DNA from: an uncultured Pseudomonadota bacterium
Lineage (GTDB): Bacteria > Myxococcota_A > UBA796 > SXON01
Assembly: GCA_903844155.1 (NCBI GenBank)
Contig: CAIMSU010000113.1
Location: 32,361 to 96,360, forward strand
DNA: 64,000 nucleotides
Direction of reading: 5' to 3'
In this document: in pieces, positions 8,208 through 16,233 of the stretch
How positions within the stretch are numbered: position 1 is the stretch's first letter
Layout of the letters: every line of letters starts with the position of its first letter
Translations under genes and position numbers: made by a program
Notes under the pieces: generated by a model
The model's database searches: none
Told to the model about the DNA's origin: nothing
What the model saw: only the letters and a program-made list of their open reading frames with translations

Positions 8208-8744
8208 GTGTCCCTCGTGAGTCGTCGTCCCGCCTTCTTCGCCGCCGTCATCAGCCTCCTTCCGATGTTTATTTTGGCGACGGGGGACCTCGCCTGCAGC
8301 AAGAGCGCCGTGCCGTCGGATGCGGTGGCCGCGCCCGCGGTCGGAAAGCCAGCCGGCGGCGGGGTGCTCTCCACTGCGGACCTGTACGGCGCGTGCAAGG
8401 AGCGCGTTGAGGGTGGCCAGACGCCGGGCGAGTGCACCGTGGACTCTGGTTGTGCGAAGGCGGGTTGTTCGCATGAAGTCTGCGTGCCCGTACATGCCGT
8501 CCCCGAGATCCAGACGACGTGCGAGAAGCTCCCCTGCTTCGCGACCCTCGACACCTGCGGCTGCCATGAAGGCGAATGCACGTGGACGTTGAAGGACGCC
8601 GCGATCCCGCTCGCGCCGCTGCCCGCGCCCGCTGGCGCTACGACCATTGGCACCCCCACGCCCGCCGCCGCCTCGGCTCCCGCTGCTGCACCTGTCGCCC
8701 CGCCGTCGGCGCCTCCGGCCGGAACCGGCGCCGCGCCGAAGTGA
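8208..8744 (+). CDS. Eight-cysteine-cluster secreted protein
   Basis: 178 residues from GTG 8208 (GTG 8217 is an alternative). The N-terminus has RR and a hydrophobic segment ending near DLAC, so it is exported and may be a lipoprotein. Residues about 60-125 hold a compact cysteine-rich domain: YGACKE, GECTVDSGC, AGCSHEVC, TTCEKLPC, DTCGCHEGEC. This matches the eight-cysteine-cluster domain known from myxobacteria, whose function is unknown. The C-terminal 50 residues are an Ala/Pro low-complexity tail. Its stop overlaps the GTG start of rsmD, an odd pairing of a secreted protein with an rRNA methyltransferase. Confidence 0.65.
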   Translation: MSLVSRRPAFFAAVISLLPMFILATGDLACSKSAVPSDAVAAPAVGKPAGGGVLSTADLYGACKERVEGGQTPGECTVDSGCAKAGCSHEVCVPVHAVPEIQTTCEKLPCFATLDTCGCHEGECTWTLKDAAIPLAPLPAPAGATTIGTPTPAAASAPAAAPVAPPSAPPAGTGAAPK

Positions 8745-9289
8745 TCCGGGTCTCCGGCGGAATTCTCGGAGGCCGGGTCCTGCGGTCGCCCGTCCCTCCG
8801 GGAGTGCGCCCCACCGCGATCCGCACGCGGGCTGCGCTGTTTTCGATGCTCGGGCAGGACCTGTCGGGCTGGTCGTTCCTCGACGCATGCGGGGGGACGG
8901 GGCTGATGGCGATCGAGGCCGCCTCGCGCGGCGCCGCGCCCGTCTACGTCGCTGAGCGGGACGCCCTCGCGACGAAAGGCATCGACGCGAACCTCGCGCA
9001 GCTCGGGTTGGGAAACGTTCGGGTGCTCCGCGGCGATGTGCGGCGTTGCGCGCCGGAATCCCTCGGCGTTGACGTTGTCTATCTTGACCCACCCTACGCC
9101 GATCCGATCGGACCGTGGATCACGTGGGCGGCAGGCGTCGCGCGCGCCTACGTCGTGGCGGAGGCGCGGACAGGAACGGCCTGGCCGGAAGCGCCGGAGG
9201 GATTTGCGACGGACGGGGTGCGGCGGCACGGTGAGGCGGAGGTCGCGCTCTACCGCCGGGAGAAGTCGGCGGAGGAGGCGGGGTGTTGA
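8741..9289 (+). CDS. rsmD: 16S rRNA (guanine966-N2)-methyltransferase RsmD
   Basis: Methylates G966 of 16S rRNA during 30S assembly. 182 residues from GTG 8741, which overlaps the previous stop (GTGA). Landmarks are IRVSGGILGGRVL at the N-terminus, PTAIRTRAALFSML (family PTxxRVREALFNxL), FLDACGGTGLMAIEAASRGA as the SAM site, and the catalytic DPPYADP. It overlaps coaE by 7 nt; rsmD next to a CoA-synthesis gene is a common bacterial arrangement (usually coaD). Confidence 0.9.
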   Translation: MIRVSGGILGGRVLRSPVPPGVRPTAIRTRAALFSMLGQDLSGWSFLDACGGTGLMAIEAASRGAAPVYVAERDALATKGIDANLAQLGLGNVRVLRGDVRRCAPESLGVDVVYLDPPYADPIGPWITWAAGVARAYVVAEARTGTAWPEAPEGFATDGVRRHGEAEVALYRREKSAEEAGC

Positions 9290-9882
9290 CGGTCGGCCTG
9301 ACGGGCGGGATCGCGTGCGGGAAGAGCACGGTCGCCCGGATGCTCGGCGCGATGGGGGTGCCCGTGCTTGACCTTGATGTCGTTTCGCGCGAGGTGGTCG
9401 CCCCCGGCCAGCCCGCCCTGGACGCGATCGCGGCGCGCTGGCCGGCGACAGTCGTCGGCTGGGTCCTTGACCGAAAGGCGCTTGGGGCTGTCATCGTCGC
9501 TGACCCGGATGCGCGGGCGGCGCTCGAGGCGATCACGCACCCGCGCATCTGGGAACGCATGGAGGCCTGGTTTGCGGATCAGGCGGCGGCAGGGGCGACG
9601 GCGGTGGTGGTCGAGGCGGCGTTGATGGTCGAGACAGGCAGCTACCATCGCTACGATCGTCTGCTCGTTGTCGCCTGCGACGGTGCGGTGCAGCGTGCCC
9701 GCCTGGCCGCGCGAGAGGGGTACGACGCAGCGACCGTCGACCGCTGGCTCGCGGCCCAGATGCCGCTTGAGAGAAAGACTGCCGTCGCCGATGCCGTCAT
9801 CTGGAACGACGGCGACGAGGTCGCGCTTAGGGCGGCTGTCGCCGACGCATGGGTCCGCATCACCCTCGGTCCCCAAGCCTGA
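9283..9882 (+). CDS. coaE: Dephospho-CoA kinase
   Basis: Last step of CoA synthesis: phosphorylates the 3'-OH of dephospho-CoA. 199 residues from GTG 9283. The P-loop GLTGGIACGKST is at the N-terminus, DLDVVSREVV follows (family DADxIxRExV), and ITHPRIWERME is the lid segment typical of CoaE. It is translationally coupled to rsmD. With the CoaC-like gene at 2165, two CoA-synthesis functions lie within 8 kb, though not in one operon. Confidence 0.93.
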   Translation: MLTVGLTGGIACGKSTVARMLGAMGVPVLDLDVVSREVVAPGQPALDAIAARWPATVVGWVLDRKALGAVIVADPDARAALEAITHPRIWERMEAWFADQAAAGATAVVVEAALMVETGSYHRYDRLLVVACDGAVQRARLAAREGYDAATVDRWLAAQMPLERKTAVADAVIWNDGDEVALRAAVADAWVRITLGPQA

Positions 9883-9905
9883 AGCCTCCGGCCTGAAGCC
9901 TCCAG
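9878..9905 (+). repeat. 14-bp tandem direct repeat at the coaE stop
   Basis: CCTGAAGCCTCCGG is followed directly by CCTGAAGCCTCCAG and a further CCT. The first copy contains the coaE stop codon. It lies in the 83-bp gap before the Asp-Thr repeat lipoprotein. No function is apparent. Confidence 0.6.
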
Positions 9906-9965
9906 CCTCAGAATTGTTGCGCCTCCCCGTGGTTTCATGCTACCACCCGCGCCTTCGGAGGCCCC

Positions 9966-10874
9966 ATGCGTCACGTTCTGTCCCTCACCCCTGTCTTCCC
10001 GCTCGTCACCCTGCTCGCTTGCGGTGGTTCCTACACCCAGACGGACAAGACGACCGACGGCACGAACCTGGACTCCCACGGGGACACCGCGGCGAATTCC
10101 GACACCGCCGCCGATACCGATACCGACACCGACACGGACACCGATACCGATACGGACACCGATACGGACACGGACACCGACACGGACACGGATTCCGACA
10201 CGGACACCGATACCGCTCCCGCGCTGTGCACGAGCGTGTGGGAGCCGCTGGACATCGCCGGTTGGACGCGGAATTACACCGTGACCGTCCAGGGCACCAC
10301 CGGCACCGCCTACCAGGAGCCCTGGGGCACCACGTACACCACCGATGGCACCGAGGCCTACAACTTCTACGACGAGGTCGACACCACTGGCGCCGGTTGG
10401 TCGGGCAACGAGTACATCGGCTGTGACGCGGAAGGCGGCACCGGCTTCTACATGCTCGAGTGGAACATGGCCGGCACGTACGGCGGCACGAGCATCGGCT
10501 CCGCCGACGCGATCCCCGATCATCCCCGCCGCATCCTCCCGCCAGACGCGGACATCCCGGGCGCCGGGACGTGGACCTACGATTACACCGCCAACGCCAC
10601 CATGAGCGGCATGCCCCTCGCGATCACCGCGACGGGTGCCTACACCGAGGTGGGCATCGAGTCCTGGACCGCGCCCGACGGCACCGTTTATGACGCATAC
10701 CACCTGTCCAACGCGTACAGCGAGGACTTCGGCGGCATGGGCCAGCTCACCGGCGTGCTCGACCAGTACTACGTGAAGGGCCTCGGCCTCGTGAAGGAGT
10801 TGAACACGTCCACCGACGGCACGGTGTTCATGACCCGCGACATCGACACCTGGACCGGCCTCACGCCGTACTAG
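9966..10874 (+). CDS. Lipoprotein with long Asp-Thr repeat linker
   Basis: 302 residues from ATG 9966, preceded by GGAGG with good spacing. The signal peptide ends in the lipobox TLLAC. After about 45 residues comes an almost pure Asp-Thr dipeptide tract of about 17 units, probably a flexible acidic spacer that holds the C-terminal domain off the outer membrane. The remaining 220 residues are beta-rich with many Trp, Tyr and Thr and have no domain I recognise. It shares the general plan of the 48841 lipoprotein (Cys, Asp/Ser/Thr spacer, WxYDxTD-like domain), but I see no clear homology. Confidence 0.75.
   Translation: MRHVLSLTPVFPLVTLLACGGSYTQTDKTTDGTNLDSHGDTAANSDTAADTDTDTDTDTDTDTDTDTDTDTDTDTDSDTDTDTAPALCTSVWEPLDIAGWTRNYTVTVQGTTGTAYQEPWGTTYTTDGTEAYNFYDEVDTTGAGWSGNEYIGCDAEGGTGFYMLEWNMAGTYGGTSIGSADAIPDHPRRILPPDADIPGAGTWTYDYTANATMSGMPLAITATGAYTEVGIESWTAPDGTVYDAYHLSNAYSEDFGGMGQLTGVLDQYYVKGLGLVKELNTSTDGTVFMTRDIDTWTGLTPY
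10113..10214 (+). repeat. (GAYACN)n coding microsatellite encoding the Asp-Thr tract
   Basis: About 17 consecutive hexamers of GAT/GAC plus ACC/ACG, interrupted by one Ser codon. Synonymous variation between units suggests the peptide is selected and not simply the DNA repeat, though slippage could still change its length between strains. Confidence 0.85.
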
Positions 10875-10932
10875 TCGGGCTGGGCGGCCGAGCCAATTTC
10901 GTGGCACACTTCCGCGCATCTCCGGAGGCGTG

Positions 10933-11805
10933 ATGGTTCTCGTTGCGTTCGCGCTCTACACCTCGGCAGACGCCGCCACGATCGCGACGTTTCCCGTCGA
11001 CCCGATGTACACGGCGGCGCCGTTCTCGGGGATGGAGTCGCTCGTCGTCGACCCGGTCGCCACCAGCGCAGCGCTTGTGCCGGACACGTCCGCTTTGACG
11101 CCGGACGTCGAGCGGCTTCGCAGCGAGGCAAAAGCGCCCGATGCCGGCCTGGTCTTCACGAATCCGACGAACACGTGGACGTGGCTGGCCATCAACGGCG
11201 AGCGCATCGGCACCATCGGCCCTTTTGCGAGCGCGCGGTTTGACGGGCTCAAGCCGGGCCGGTACCGCATCGATCTCACGCTCCCGAACGGCTTCGTCCG
11301 CCGCTTCGCGGTCCAGACGCACGTCCCGATCGTCGACCAGCCGGGCACCCTCGCCCCCGTCGGGGCAACGCTGCAGGCCGACCGGATCCAGCTGTCTGAG
11401 CGCCTGTTCTTCGACGCCGACTCGGCCGCGTTGCAGCCCGTCAGCCTCCCCTGGCTCGACGCTGCCGCAGCGCTCCTGCTCGCGCACCCGGAGGTGCTCA
11501 AGGTCGATTGCGAGGGGAACACCGACGATCGCGGCGATGCGGTCTACAACCAGGCCCTCTCCGCGTCGCGGGCAAAGAGCGTGTACGACGGGCTGATCAC
11601 GCGGGGCGTGTCGGCCGATCGGCTGACGTTTGTGGGGTTCGGCGAGTCCAGGCCGGTCGACCCAGCCGACAACGAGGACGCGTGGCGGCGGAATCGGCGC
11701 GTTGAATTGGTGATCACGTCGCGTGCGCCCGAACCCGCGCCGACGGTCGCGCCCGTAAAGCCTGCCGGTTCAAAGGCGGCTCCCGCGGCGAAGCCCAGGA
11801 AGTAG
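10933..11805 (+). CDS. OmpA-family peptidoglycan-binding envelope protein
   Basis: 290 residues from ATG 10933 (GGAGG four nt upstream; a GTG at 10930 is too close to it). A short signal peptide ends at about TSADA. The middle part has a small beta domain with a W-rich stretch. The C-terminal 110 residues are an OmpA-like domain: ERLFFDADSAALQP, CEGNTDDRGDAVYN, LSASRAKSVYDGL, GFGESRPVDPADNEDAWRRNRRVEL. The Asp and Arg of the DxxxDxxxNxxLSxxRA plan fit diaminopimelate binding. A basic Lys/Pro/Ala tail follows. It probably links the envelope to peptidoglycan. Confidence 0.8.
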   Translation: MVLVAFALYTSADAATIATFPVDPMYTAAPFSGMESLVVDPVATSAALVPDTSALTPDVERLRSEAKAPDAGLVFTNPTNTWTWLAINGERIGTIGPFASARFDGLKPGRYRIDLTLPNGFVRRFAVQTHVPIVDQPGTLAPVGATLQADRIQLSERLFFDADSAALQPVSLPWLDAAAALLLAHPEVLKVDCEGNTDDRGDAVYNQALSASRAKSVYDGLITRGVSADRLTFVGFGESRPVDPADNEDAWRRNRRVELVITSRAPEPAPTVAPVKPAGSKAAPAAKPRK

Positions 11806-11882
11806 TCACACCGCGCCTGATTCGCCACGGCCCCGCCGGGTTAGCGCGGGACCGCGTTCCACCCCGTGCCTCCGAGTTTGCG

Positions 11883-12689
11883 ATGCCTGATCTCACCCCC
11901 GACACCGGCATGATGACCGCTCTCCTGGCTGACGCCGTCGCCGCAGCGCACGAAGCCGGCGCCGCAATCCGGGCGTACTACAAGGATAGTTACACCGTGA
12001 AGGAGAAGGGCGAGGACAACCCGCTCACGGACGCGGACCTCGCCAGCGACCGCATCATCGCGGCCCGGCTGAAGCGCGACGACTGGGGCTGGCTGTCCGA
12101 AGAGACGACGGACGACCCGATCCGCCTCACCCGCGAGTACGCCTGGATCATCGATCCGCTCGATGGGACGAAGGAATTCACGCTTGGGATTCCTGAATTC
12201 GTCGTCAGCATCGGGCTTGTGCATCGGGGTGCGGCCGTGCTCGGCGTGCTCTACAACCCCATCACGGAGGAGCTCTTCGCGGGTGCGGTCGGCCTGGGGG
12301 CGACGTTCAACGGCGTGCCGTGCCGGGTCAGCGCGCATGCCGGGCTCACGGGCGCGCGCATCGTCTGCTCGCGGACGGAGATGAAGAAAGGCATGTTCGA
12401 CGCCTGGACAGGCCCGAGCGCCACCCATCCGGTCAAGCTGGTCCCAGTCGGGTCGGTCGCGTACAAATTCGGCAGGGTCGCGGCTGGACAAGCGGAGGCG
12501 ACGTTTACGCCGCAGCCCCGAAATGAGTGGGACATCTGCGCCGGCGTTGCGCTCGTGCTCGCTGCTGGCGGAAGCGCCACGAACCGCCTGGGTGAGCCCT
12601 ACGTCTTCAACCGTCGAAACCCGCTCGTGGACGGCGTCTGCGCGACGAACGGCGTCGTACACGGCGAGATTCTTGGGTTGATGGCATGA
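11883..12689 (+). CDS. cysQ: 3'(2'),5'-bisphosphate nucleotidase, CysQ-like
   Basis: Inositol-monophosphatase superfamily; CysQ removes the 3'-phosphate from pAp made in sulfate assimilation. 268 residues with DNPLTDADLASD (metal-binding), SEETTDD, the signature WIIDPLDGTKEF, and the C-terminal EWDICAGVALV. Length is typical. The close relative inositol-1-monophosphatase cannot be fully excluded, but the KEF after DGT favours CysQ. The stop overlaps the ATG of the MFS gene (ATGA). Confidence 0.85.
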   Translation: MPDLTPDTGMMTALLADAVAAAHEAGAAIRAYYKDSYTVKEKGEDNPLTDADLASDRIIAARLKRDDWGWLSEETTDDPIRLTREYAWIIDPLDGTKEFTLGIPEFVVSIGLVHRGAAVLGVLYNPITEELFAGAVGLGATFNGVPCRVSAHAGLTGARIVCSRTEMKKGMFDAWTGPSATHPVKLVPVGSVAYKFGRVAAGQAEATFTPQPRNEWDICAGVALVLAAGGSATNRLGEPYVFNRRNPLVDGVCATNGVVHGEILGLMA

Positions 12690-13909
12690 GCGAGGTCATC
12701 GCCTACCCTGAGCAAGGGAAGCCGAAAGGCAACGGGAAGGCGCTCGGCGTCGTGTTCCTCACCGTGGTCCTCGACCTGATCGGCTTTGGCATCGTCATTC
12801 CGCTGCAGACCTTTGTCGCATTGAAATTCAACGCGACGCCCCTGCAGATCACGCTGCTGATGAGCTGCTACTCGCTCGCCCAGTTCGTCGCCGCGCCCAT
12901 CTGGGGCCAGCTCTCGGACCGGTTCGGCCGTCGCCCCATGCTCCTCGCCAGCATCGCGATGACTTCCTTGATGCTCGCGGGTTTCGCCAGTTCAACCTCG
13001 CTTGCGATGCTTTTCGTGTTCCGCACGCTGCACGGCATCATGACCGCCAACATCGCCATCGCCCAGGCCTGCGTGGCCGACCTGACGACGAAGGAGAACC
13101 GCGCGAAGGGAATGGGCCTCATCGGCGCGGCGTTCGGCATCGGCTTTACGCTGGGGCCGTTCATCGGCGGCGAGTTCGCTGGGTCCGCCACGGCGCCGTC
13201 GCTTTTCACCCCGATTTGGATCGCGTCGGGACTATCGGCCGTGAACCTGCTGTCTGCGATGTTCCTCCTCCCGGAGACCCGCCGCCCGGACTCGGAGAGC
13301 GGGCATCGCCCCATCTCGTTGACGGCCATCGTGGGCGCGCTGAGCCACCCGCTCGTGGGCCTGTGCGTATTGCTGACGTTCGTCCAGGTTTTTGCCTTCT
13401 CGATGATGGAATCGGTGTTCACCCTGTTCGCGCACGATGTCCACGGGCTGGAACCCAAGGATGTCGGCCGGATGTTCGGCGTCGTCGGCATCATCAGCAT
13501 CGTCGTGCAGGGGGGATTGATCGGCCGGTTGGTCAAGCGTTTTGGCGAACAGCCGCTGGTCCCCTTCGGTCTCGTCCTGGTCGGGTGCGGGACAGCCCTG
13601 CTCCCGTCTGCGGCTGTGGGCGCGCCCCTGCTCATCGCGTTCGGCGTGATGGGCCTCGGCCAGTCCCTGGTAAACCCGTCGTTGTCCGGCCTTATTTCGA
13701 AGTCGGTCGGGGCGGACGAGCAGGGCCGGACGCTTGGCGCGGCGCAATCCATGAGCGCGCTCGCGCGGGCGTTCGGGCCGGCCTTTGGCGGGTTGTTGTA
13801 CGGCTCGGCGGGGTCGGGCGTGCCGTTCTACACGGGTGGCGCCATCCTTTTGGCCGGGGCAGCGCTGGCTTTGCCCGCAACGGCGAGGGCGGGCCGGAAG
13901 GCGGCGTGA
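12686..13909 (+). CDS. MFS transporter (TetA/drug:H+ antiporter-like)
   Basis: 407 residues, about 12 predicted membrane helices. The first helix ends in DLIGFGIVIPL, typical of TetA-like exporters; the loop 2-3 motif A reads GQLSDRFGRRPMLL; GPFIGG and a helix 5 GAAFGIGFTLGPF motif C suggest an antiporter. Probably exports a small organic compound with proton exchange across the inner membrane; the substrate is not known. It is translationally coupled to cysQ by ATGA, so the two are expressed together. Confidence 0.85.
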   Translation: MSEVIAYPEQGKPKGNGKALGVVFLTVVLDLIGFGIVIPLQTFVALKFNATPLQITLLMSCYSLAQFVAAPIWGQLSDRFGRRPMLLASIAMTSLMLAGFASSTSLAMLFVFRTLHGIMTANIAIAQACVADLTTKENRAKGMGLIGAAFGIGFTLGPFIGGEFAGSATAPSLFTPIWIASGLSAVNLLSAMFLLPETRRPDSESGHRPISLTAIVGALSHPLVGLCVLLTFVQVFAFSMMESVFTLFAHDVHGLEPKDVGRMFGVVGIISIVVQGGLIGRLVKRFGEQPLVPFGLVLVGCGTALLPSAAVGAPLLIAFGVMGLGQSLVNPSLSGLISKSVGADEQGRTLGAAQSMSALARAFGPAFGGLLYGSAGSGVPFYTGGAILLAGAALALPATARAGRKAA

Positions 13910-13954
13910 TCGCCATCGTCGAGGCTGTCCCAGTCCCCGCCAGCCCCCGATGCC

Positions 13955-13981
13955 CCACAACTGCAGAGACCATTTGTGGTA
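13955..13981 (+). repeat. REP-type hairpin upstream of the RAYT gene
   Basis: CCACAA (13955-13960) pairs with TTGTGG (13974-13979) around a 13-nt loop. Its reverse complement differs from the hairpin at 14825-14851 in only 3 of 27 positions. Such pairs of REP sequences flanking a RAYT gene in inverted orientation are known as REP/REPIN units. Confidence 0.7.
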
Positions 13982-14032
13982 CATTCGGGCGCGTCGCCGC
14001 CCTCCGCCCTCCCCGCCGCGCCTCGGAGCCCC

Positions 14033-14818
14033 ATGCCCCACGTCCATGTCATCATCAGCGCCAACCAGGATCGCCCTGTCTTTTCCGAGCCGGAGATCAT
14101 CCGCGACACGTTCATCGCGTTCGAAAGGGTCGCCAGCGAAGGCGCGACGATCTCGGCCTACGCGCTGATGTCCGCCCACGCCCACCTGCTGCTTGGCGCC
14201 GAGGATCCCGCCGAGGTCGGCTCGGTGATGGCCCGGATCCTGGCCCCGCTCGCCCGGAACATCAACGGGCGGCTCAAGCAGCACGGCGGGGTTTTCCGCC
14301 ACCCCTACTGGCGCGGCGTGGTCCGATCGGCGTCGCACTTGTACATCCTACCCCTGTACATCCACGCGAATCCGTCGCCGCACGCCACGACCCTCGCGCG
14401 CCTGGACGTTGGTCTGCGGTCCAGCCACGCGGCCTGGATGTCGGGCGACGCTCCCGATTTCTTGCGCCCCCGCGCTGCCCTTGACCAGTACGCCGGCGAT
14501 TATCCCGCAGCAATGCAGGCGTTTTTGGATGACCGTGCCGCCGCACCTGTCGCCGGGGCGCTCGCCGAGGGGCCGGAGCAGTACACCATCCTGGCGGTGG
14601 CCCGCGCGACGGGAACGCGCCCGGCGACGTTGCTGGACAGCGCTCGCGGTGGCAAGCGCGACCGGATGCTGCTGGCGTGGGCGCTCGGCGAGGAGTTCGG
14701 GAACGCGGCGGCTGCGCGAATCCTCGGCGTCGAACGCCATACGATCGGGCGATGGGCGCGCGCGGTAGCGGTGGACGACACGTTTGGGCCCTCACGCGCT
14801 CGGCTCGGTCCCGCGTGA
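14033..14818 (+). CDS. REP-associated tyrosine transposase (RAYT, Y1 HUH family)
   Basis: 261 residues. HUH single-strand transposase features: HVHVIISANQDRPVF at the N-terminus, YALMSAHAHLLL holding the H-x-H metal site, GVFRHPYWRG, and LYILPLYIHANP with the likely catalytic Tyr. The C-terminal 80 residues carry a HTH-like segment (NAAAARILGVERHTIGRWARA), a known appendage in RAYTs. I chose ATG 14033; an in-frame GTG at 13976 would start inside the upstream hairpin. The gene is flanked by two inverted REP-type hairpins. RAYTs are thought to be domesticated and to process REP DNA. Confidence 0.8.
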   Translation: MPHVHVIISANQDRPVFSEPEIIRDTFIAFERVASEGATISAYALMSAHAHLLLGAEDPAEVGSVMARILAPLARNINGRLKQHGGVFRHPYWRGVVRSASHLYILPLYIHANPSPHATTLARLDVGLRSSHAAWMSGDAPDFLRPRAALDQYAGDYPAAMQAFLDDRAAAPVAGALAEGPEQYTILAVARATGTRPATLLDSARGGKRDRMLLAWALGEEFGNAAAARILGVERHTIGRWARAVAVDDTFGPSRARLGPA

Positions 14819-14822
14819 TGAT

Positions 14823-14853
14823 CTACCACAAGTGCTCTCCGCAGTTGTGGTAG
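14823..14853 (+). repeat. REP-type hairpin downstream of the RAYT gene
   Basis: CTACCACAA (14823-14831) pairs perfectly with TTGTGGTAG (14845-14853) around a 13-nt loop. It is the inverted partner of the 13955 hairpin. It lies between the convergent RAYT and glgC stops, so it could also end transcription; no U-tract is present. Confidence 0.75.
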
Positions 14854-14874
14854 GTTTTGGGGGCCCGGGAGGGG

Positions 14875-16149
14875 TCAGACGACGGTGCCGGGTTTGACGG
14901 TCGCGTCCTTGGGGACGATGACGATGCCGTCGCGGACGTACCAGCCGTCGCCGTCCTCGTCGGGTCGGCCGACGGCACCGCGGATGATGGCGCCGGCGCC
15001 GATGCGCGCGTTCTTGTCGAGGATCGCGCGCTGGACGATCGCGCCTGGCCCGACACCCGCCGGCTCGATCCCGCGCTCCGAGTTTGCGGCGCGCACCGCG
15101 TCATTCTCATAGTAGTCGGCGCCCATCATGATCACGTCCTTGAGATCGGCGCCGAGCTGGATGCGCGAGCGGATGCCGATGACGCTGCCATCGACGCTCG
15201 CGCCCTGGATCAGGCACCCGTCCGAGACGATGCTCTGGCGCACGCGTGCGTCGAGGAACTTGGACGCCGGCAGGAACCGCTGACGCGCGTAGATCGGGCC
15301 GGTCTCGTGGAAGATCCGGAACTCGGGGTCCTCCTTGGTAAGCGCGAGGTTCGCCTCGAAAAAGCTCGCGATCGTCCCGATGTCGCGCCAGTAGCCTCGG
15401 AAAAGGTGCGCGCCGAGCTTGTAGTGCCCGAGCATCTTCGGGAGGATGTCGCTGCCAAAATCCAGGAGCGAGGGATCCGCCAGGAGCGTGCGGAGGACGT
15501 CGAAGCGGAACACGTACACGCCCATGCTGGCGAGGTACTCGTCCTCCGGCAGGTCCCACAGCGCCCTAAGCTCCGGCGGGGGGGCGAGGTGCGAGATATC
15601 CTCTTGAGCCTTCGGTTTTTCCTTGAATGCGGTGATGAACCCCTTCGTGTCGGCGCTGAGCACGCCGAAGCCTGTGCACTCCTTGCGGGCGACGGGAATG
15701 ACGCTCACCGTCGCGTCCGCGCCGCTCTCGACGTGCCGCTGCACGATCTCGCGGTAATCCATGCGGTACAAGTGGTCGCCCGACAGGATCAGCAGGTGCT
15801 CGCACCCCCAGGCCGCCAGCCTGCGGAGCTGCTTTCGGACGGCGTCCGCCGTGCCCTGGTACCAGTCCATCGAGGCGTCGGTCTGTTCGGCAGCCAGCAC
15901 CTCGATCAACCCCTGGCTGAACATGTCAAAGTGGTAGGTGTTCGACACGTGCGCGTTGAGCGACGCCGAGTTGAACTGCGTGAGCACGGCGATGTGCCGG
16001 AACCCTGAGTTGATGGCGTTTGACAATGGGATGTCGATGAGCCGGTACTTCCCGGCGACCGGGACGGCCGGCTTTGCGCGGTGGGCGGTGAGGGGGAAGA
16101 GGCGCGTGCCTCGCCCGCCGCCGAGGATCACGGTGTAGACGCGCGGCAT
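14875..16149 (-). CDS. glgC: Glucose-1-phosphate adenylyltransferase (ADP-glucose pyrophosphorylase)
   Basis: Makes ADP-glucose from ATP and glucose-1-phosphate, the committed step of bacterial glycogen synthesis. 424 residues from ATG 16149. N-terminal nucleotidyltransferase domain: VILGGGRGTRLFPLT, KPAVPVAGKYRLIDIPLSN, WYQGTADAVRKQL, LSGDHLYRMDY, FKEKP. C-terminal left-handed beta-helix with GYWRDIGT and repeated hexapeptides. A minus-strand open frame continues upstream to 17937, but that part is antisense to the FG-GAP gene and has no GlgC similarity. No other glycogen gene is in the window. Confidence 0.95.
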   Translation of the reverse strand: MPRVYTVILGGGRGTRLFPLTAHRAKPAVPVAGKYRLIDIPLSNAINSGFRHIAVLTQFNSASLNAHVSNTYHFDMFSQGLIEVLAAEQTDASMDWYQGTADAVRKQLRRLAAWGCEHLLILSGDHLYRMDYREIVQRHVESGADATVSVIPVARKECTGFGVLSADTKGFITAFKEKPKAQEDISHLAPPPELRALWDLPEDEYLASMGVYVFRFDVLRTLLADPSLLDFGSDILPKMLGHYKLGAHLFRGYWRDIGTIASFFEANLALTKEDPEFRIFHETGPIYARQRFLPASKFLDARVRQSIVSDGCLIQGASVDGSVIGIRSRIQLGADLKDVIMMGADYYENDAVRAANSERGIEPAGVGPGAIVQRAILDKNARIGAGAIIRGAVGRPDEDGDGWYVRDGIVIVPKDATVKPGTVV

Positions 16150-16233
16150 GGGTTCTCGCTCCACTTTCTCTTTTATCCCATACGCGGCCGACGCGGGGAT
16201 CGGGGGAGCTGGCCTCGTGGATAAGGGTGTGGG

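Noticed and set aside
9878..9905. Attachment site of a mobile element
   Set aside because: A simple 14-bp tandem repeat with no integrase or second copy nearby.
10113..10214. CRISPR-like array
   Set aside because: It is a hexamer coding microsatellite without spacers.
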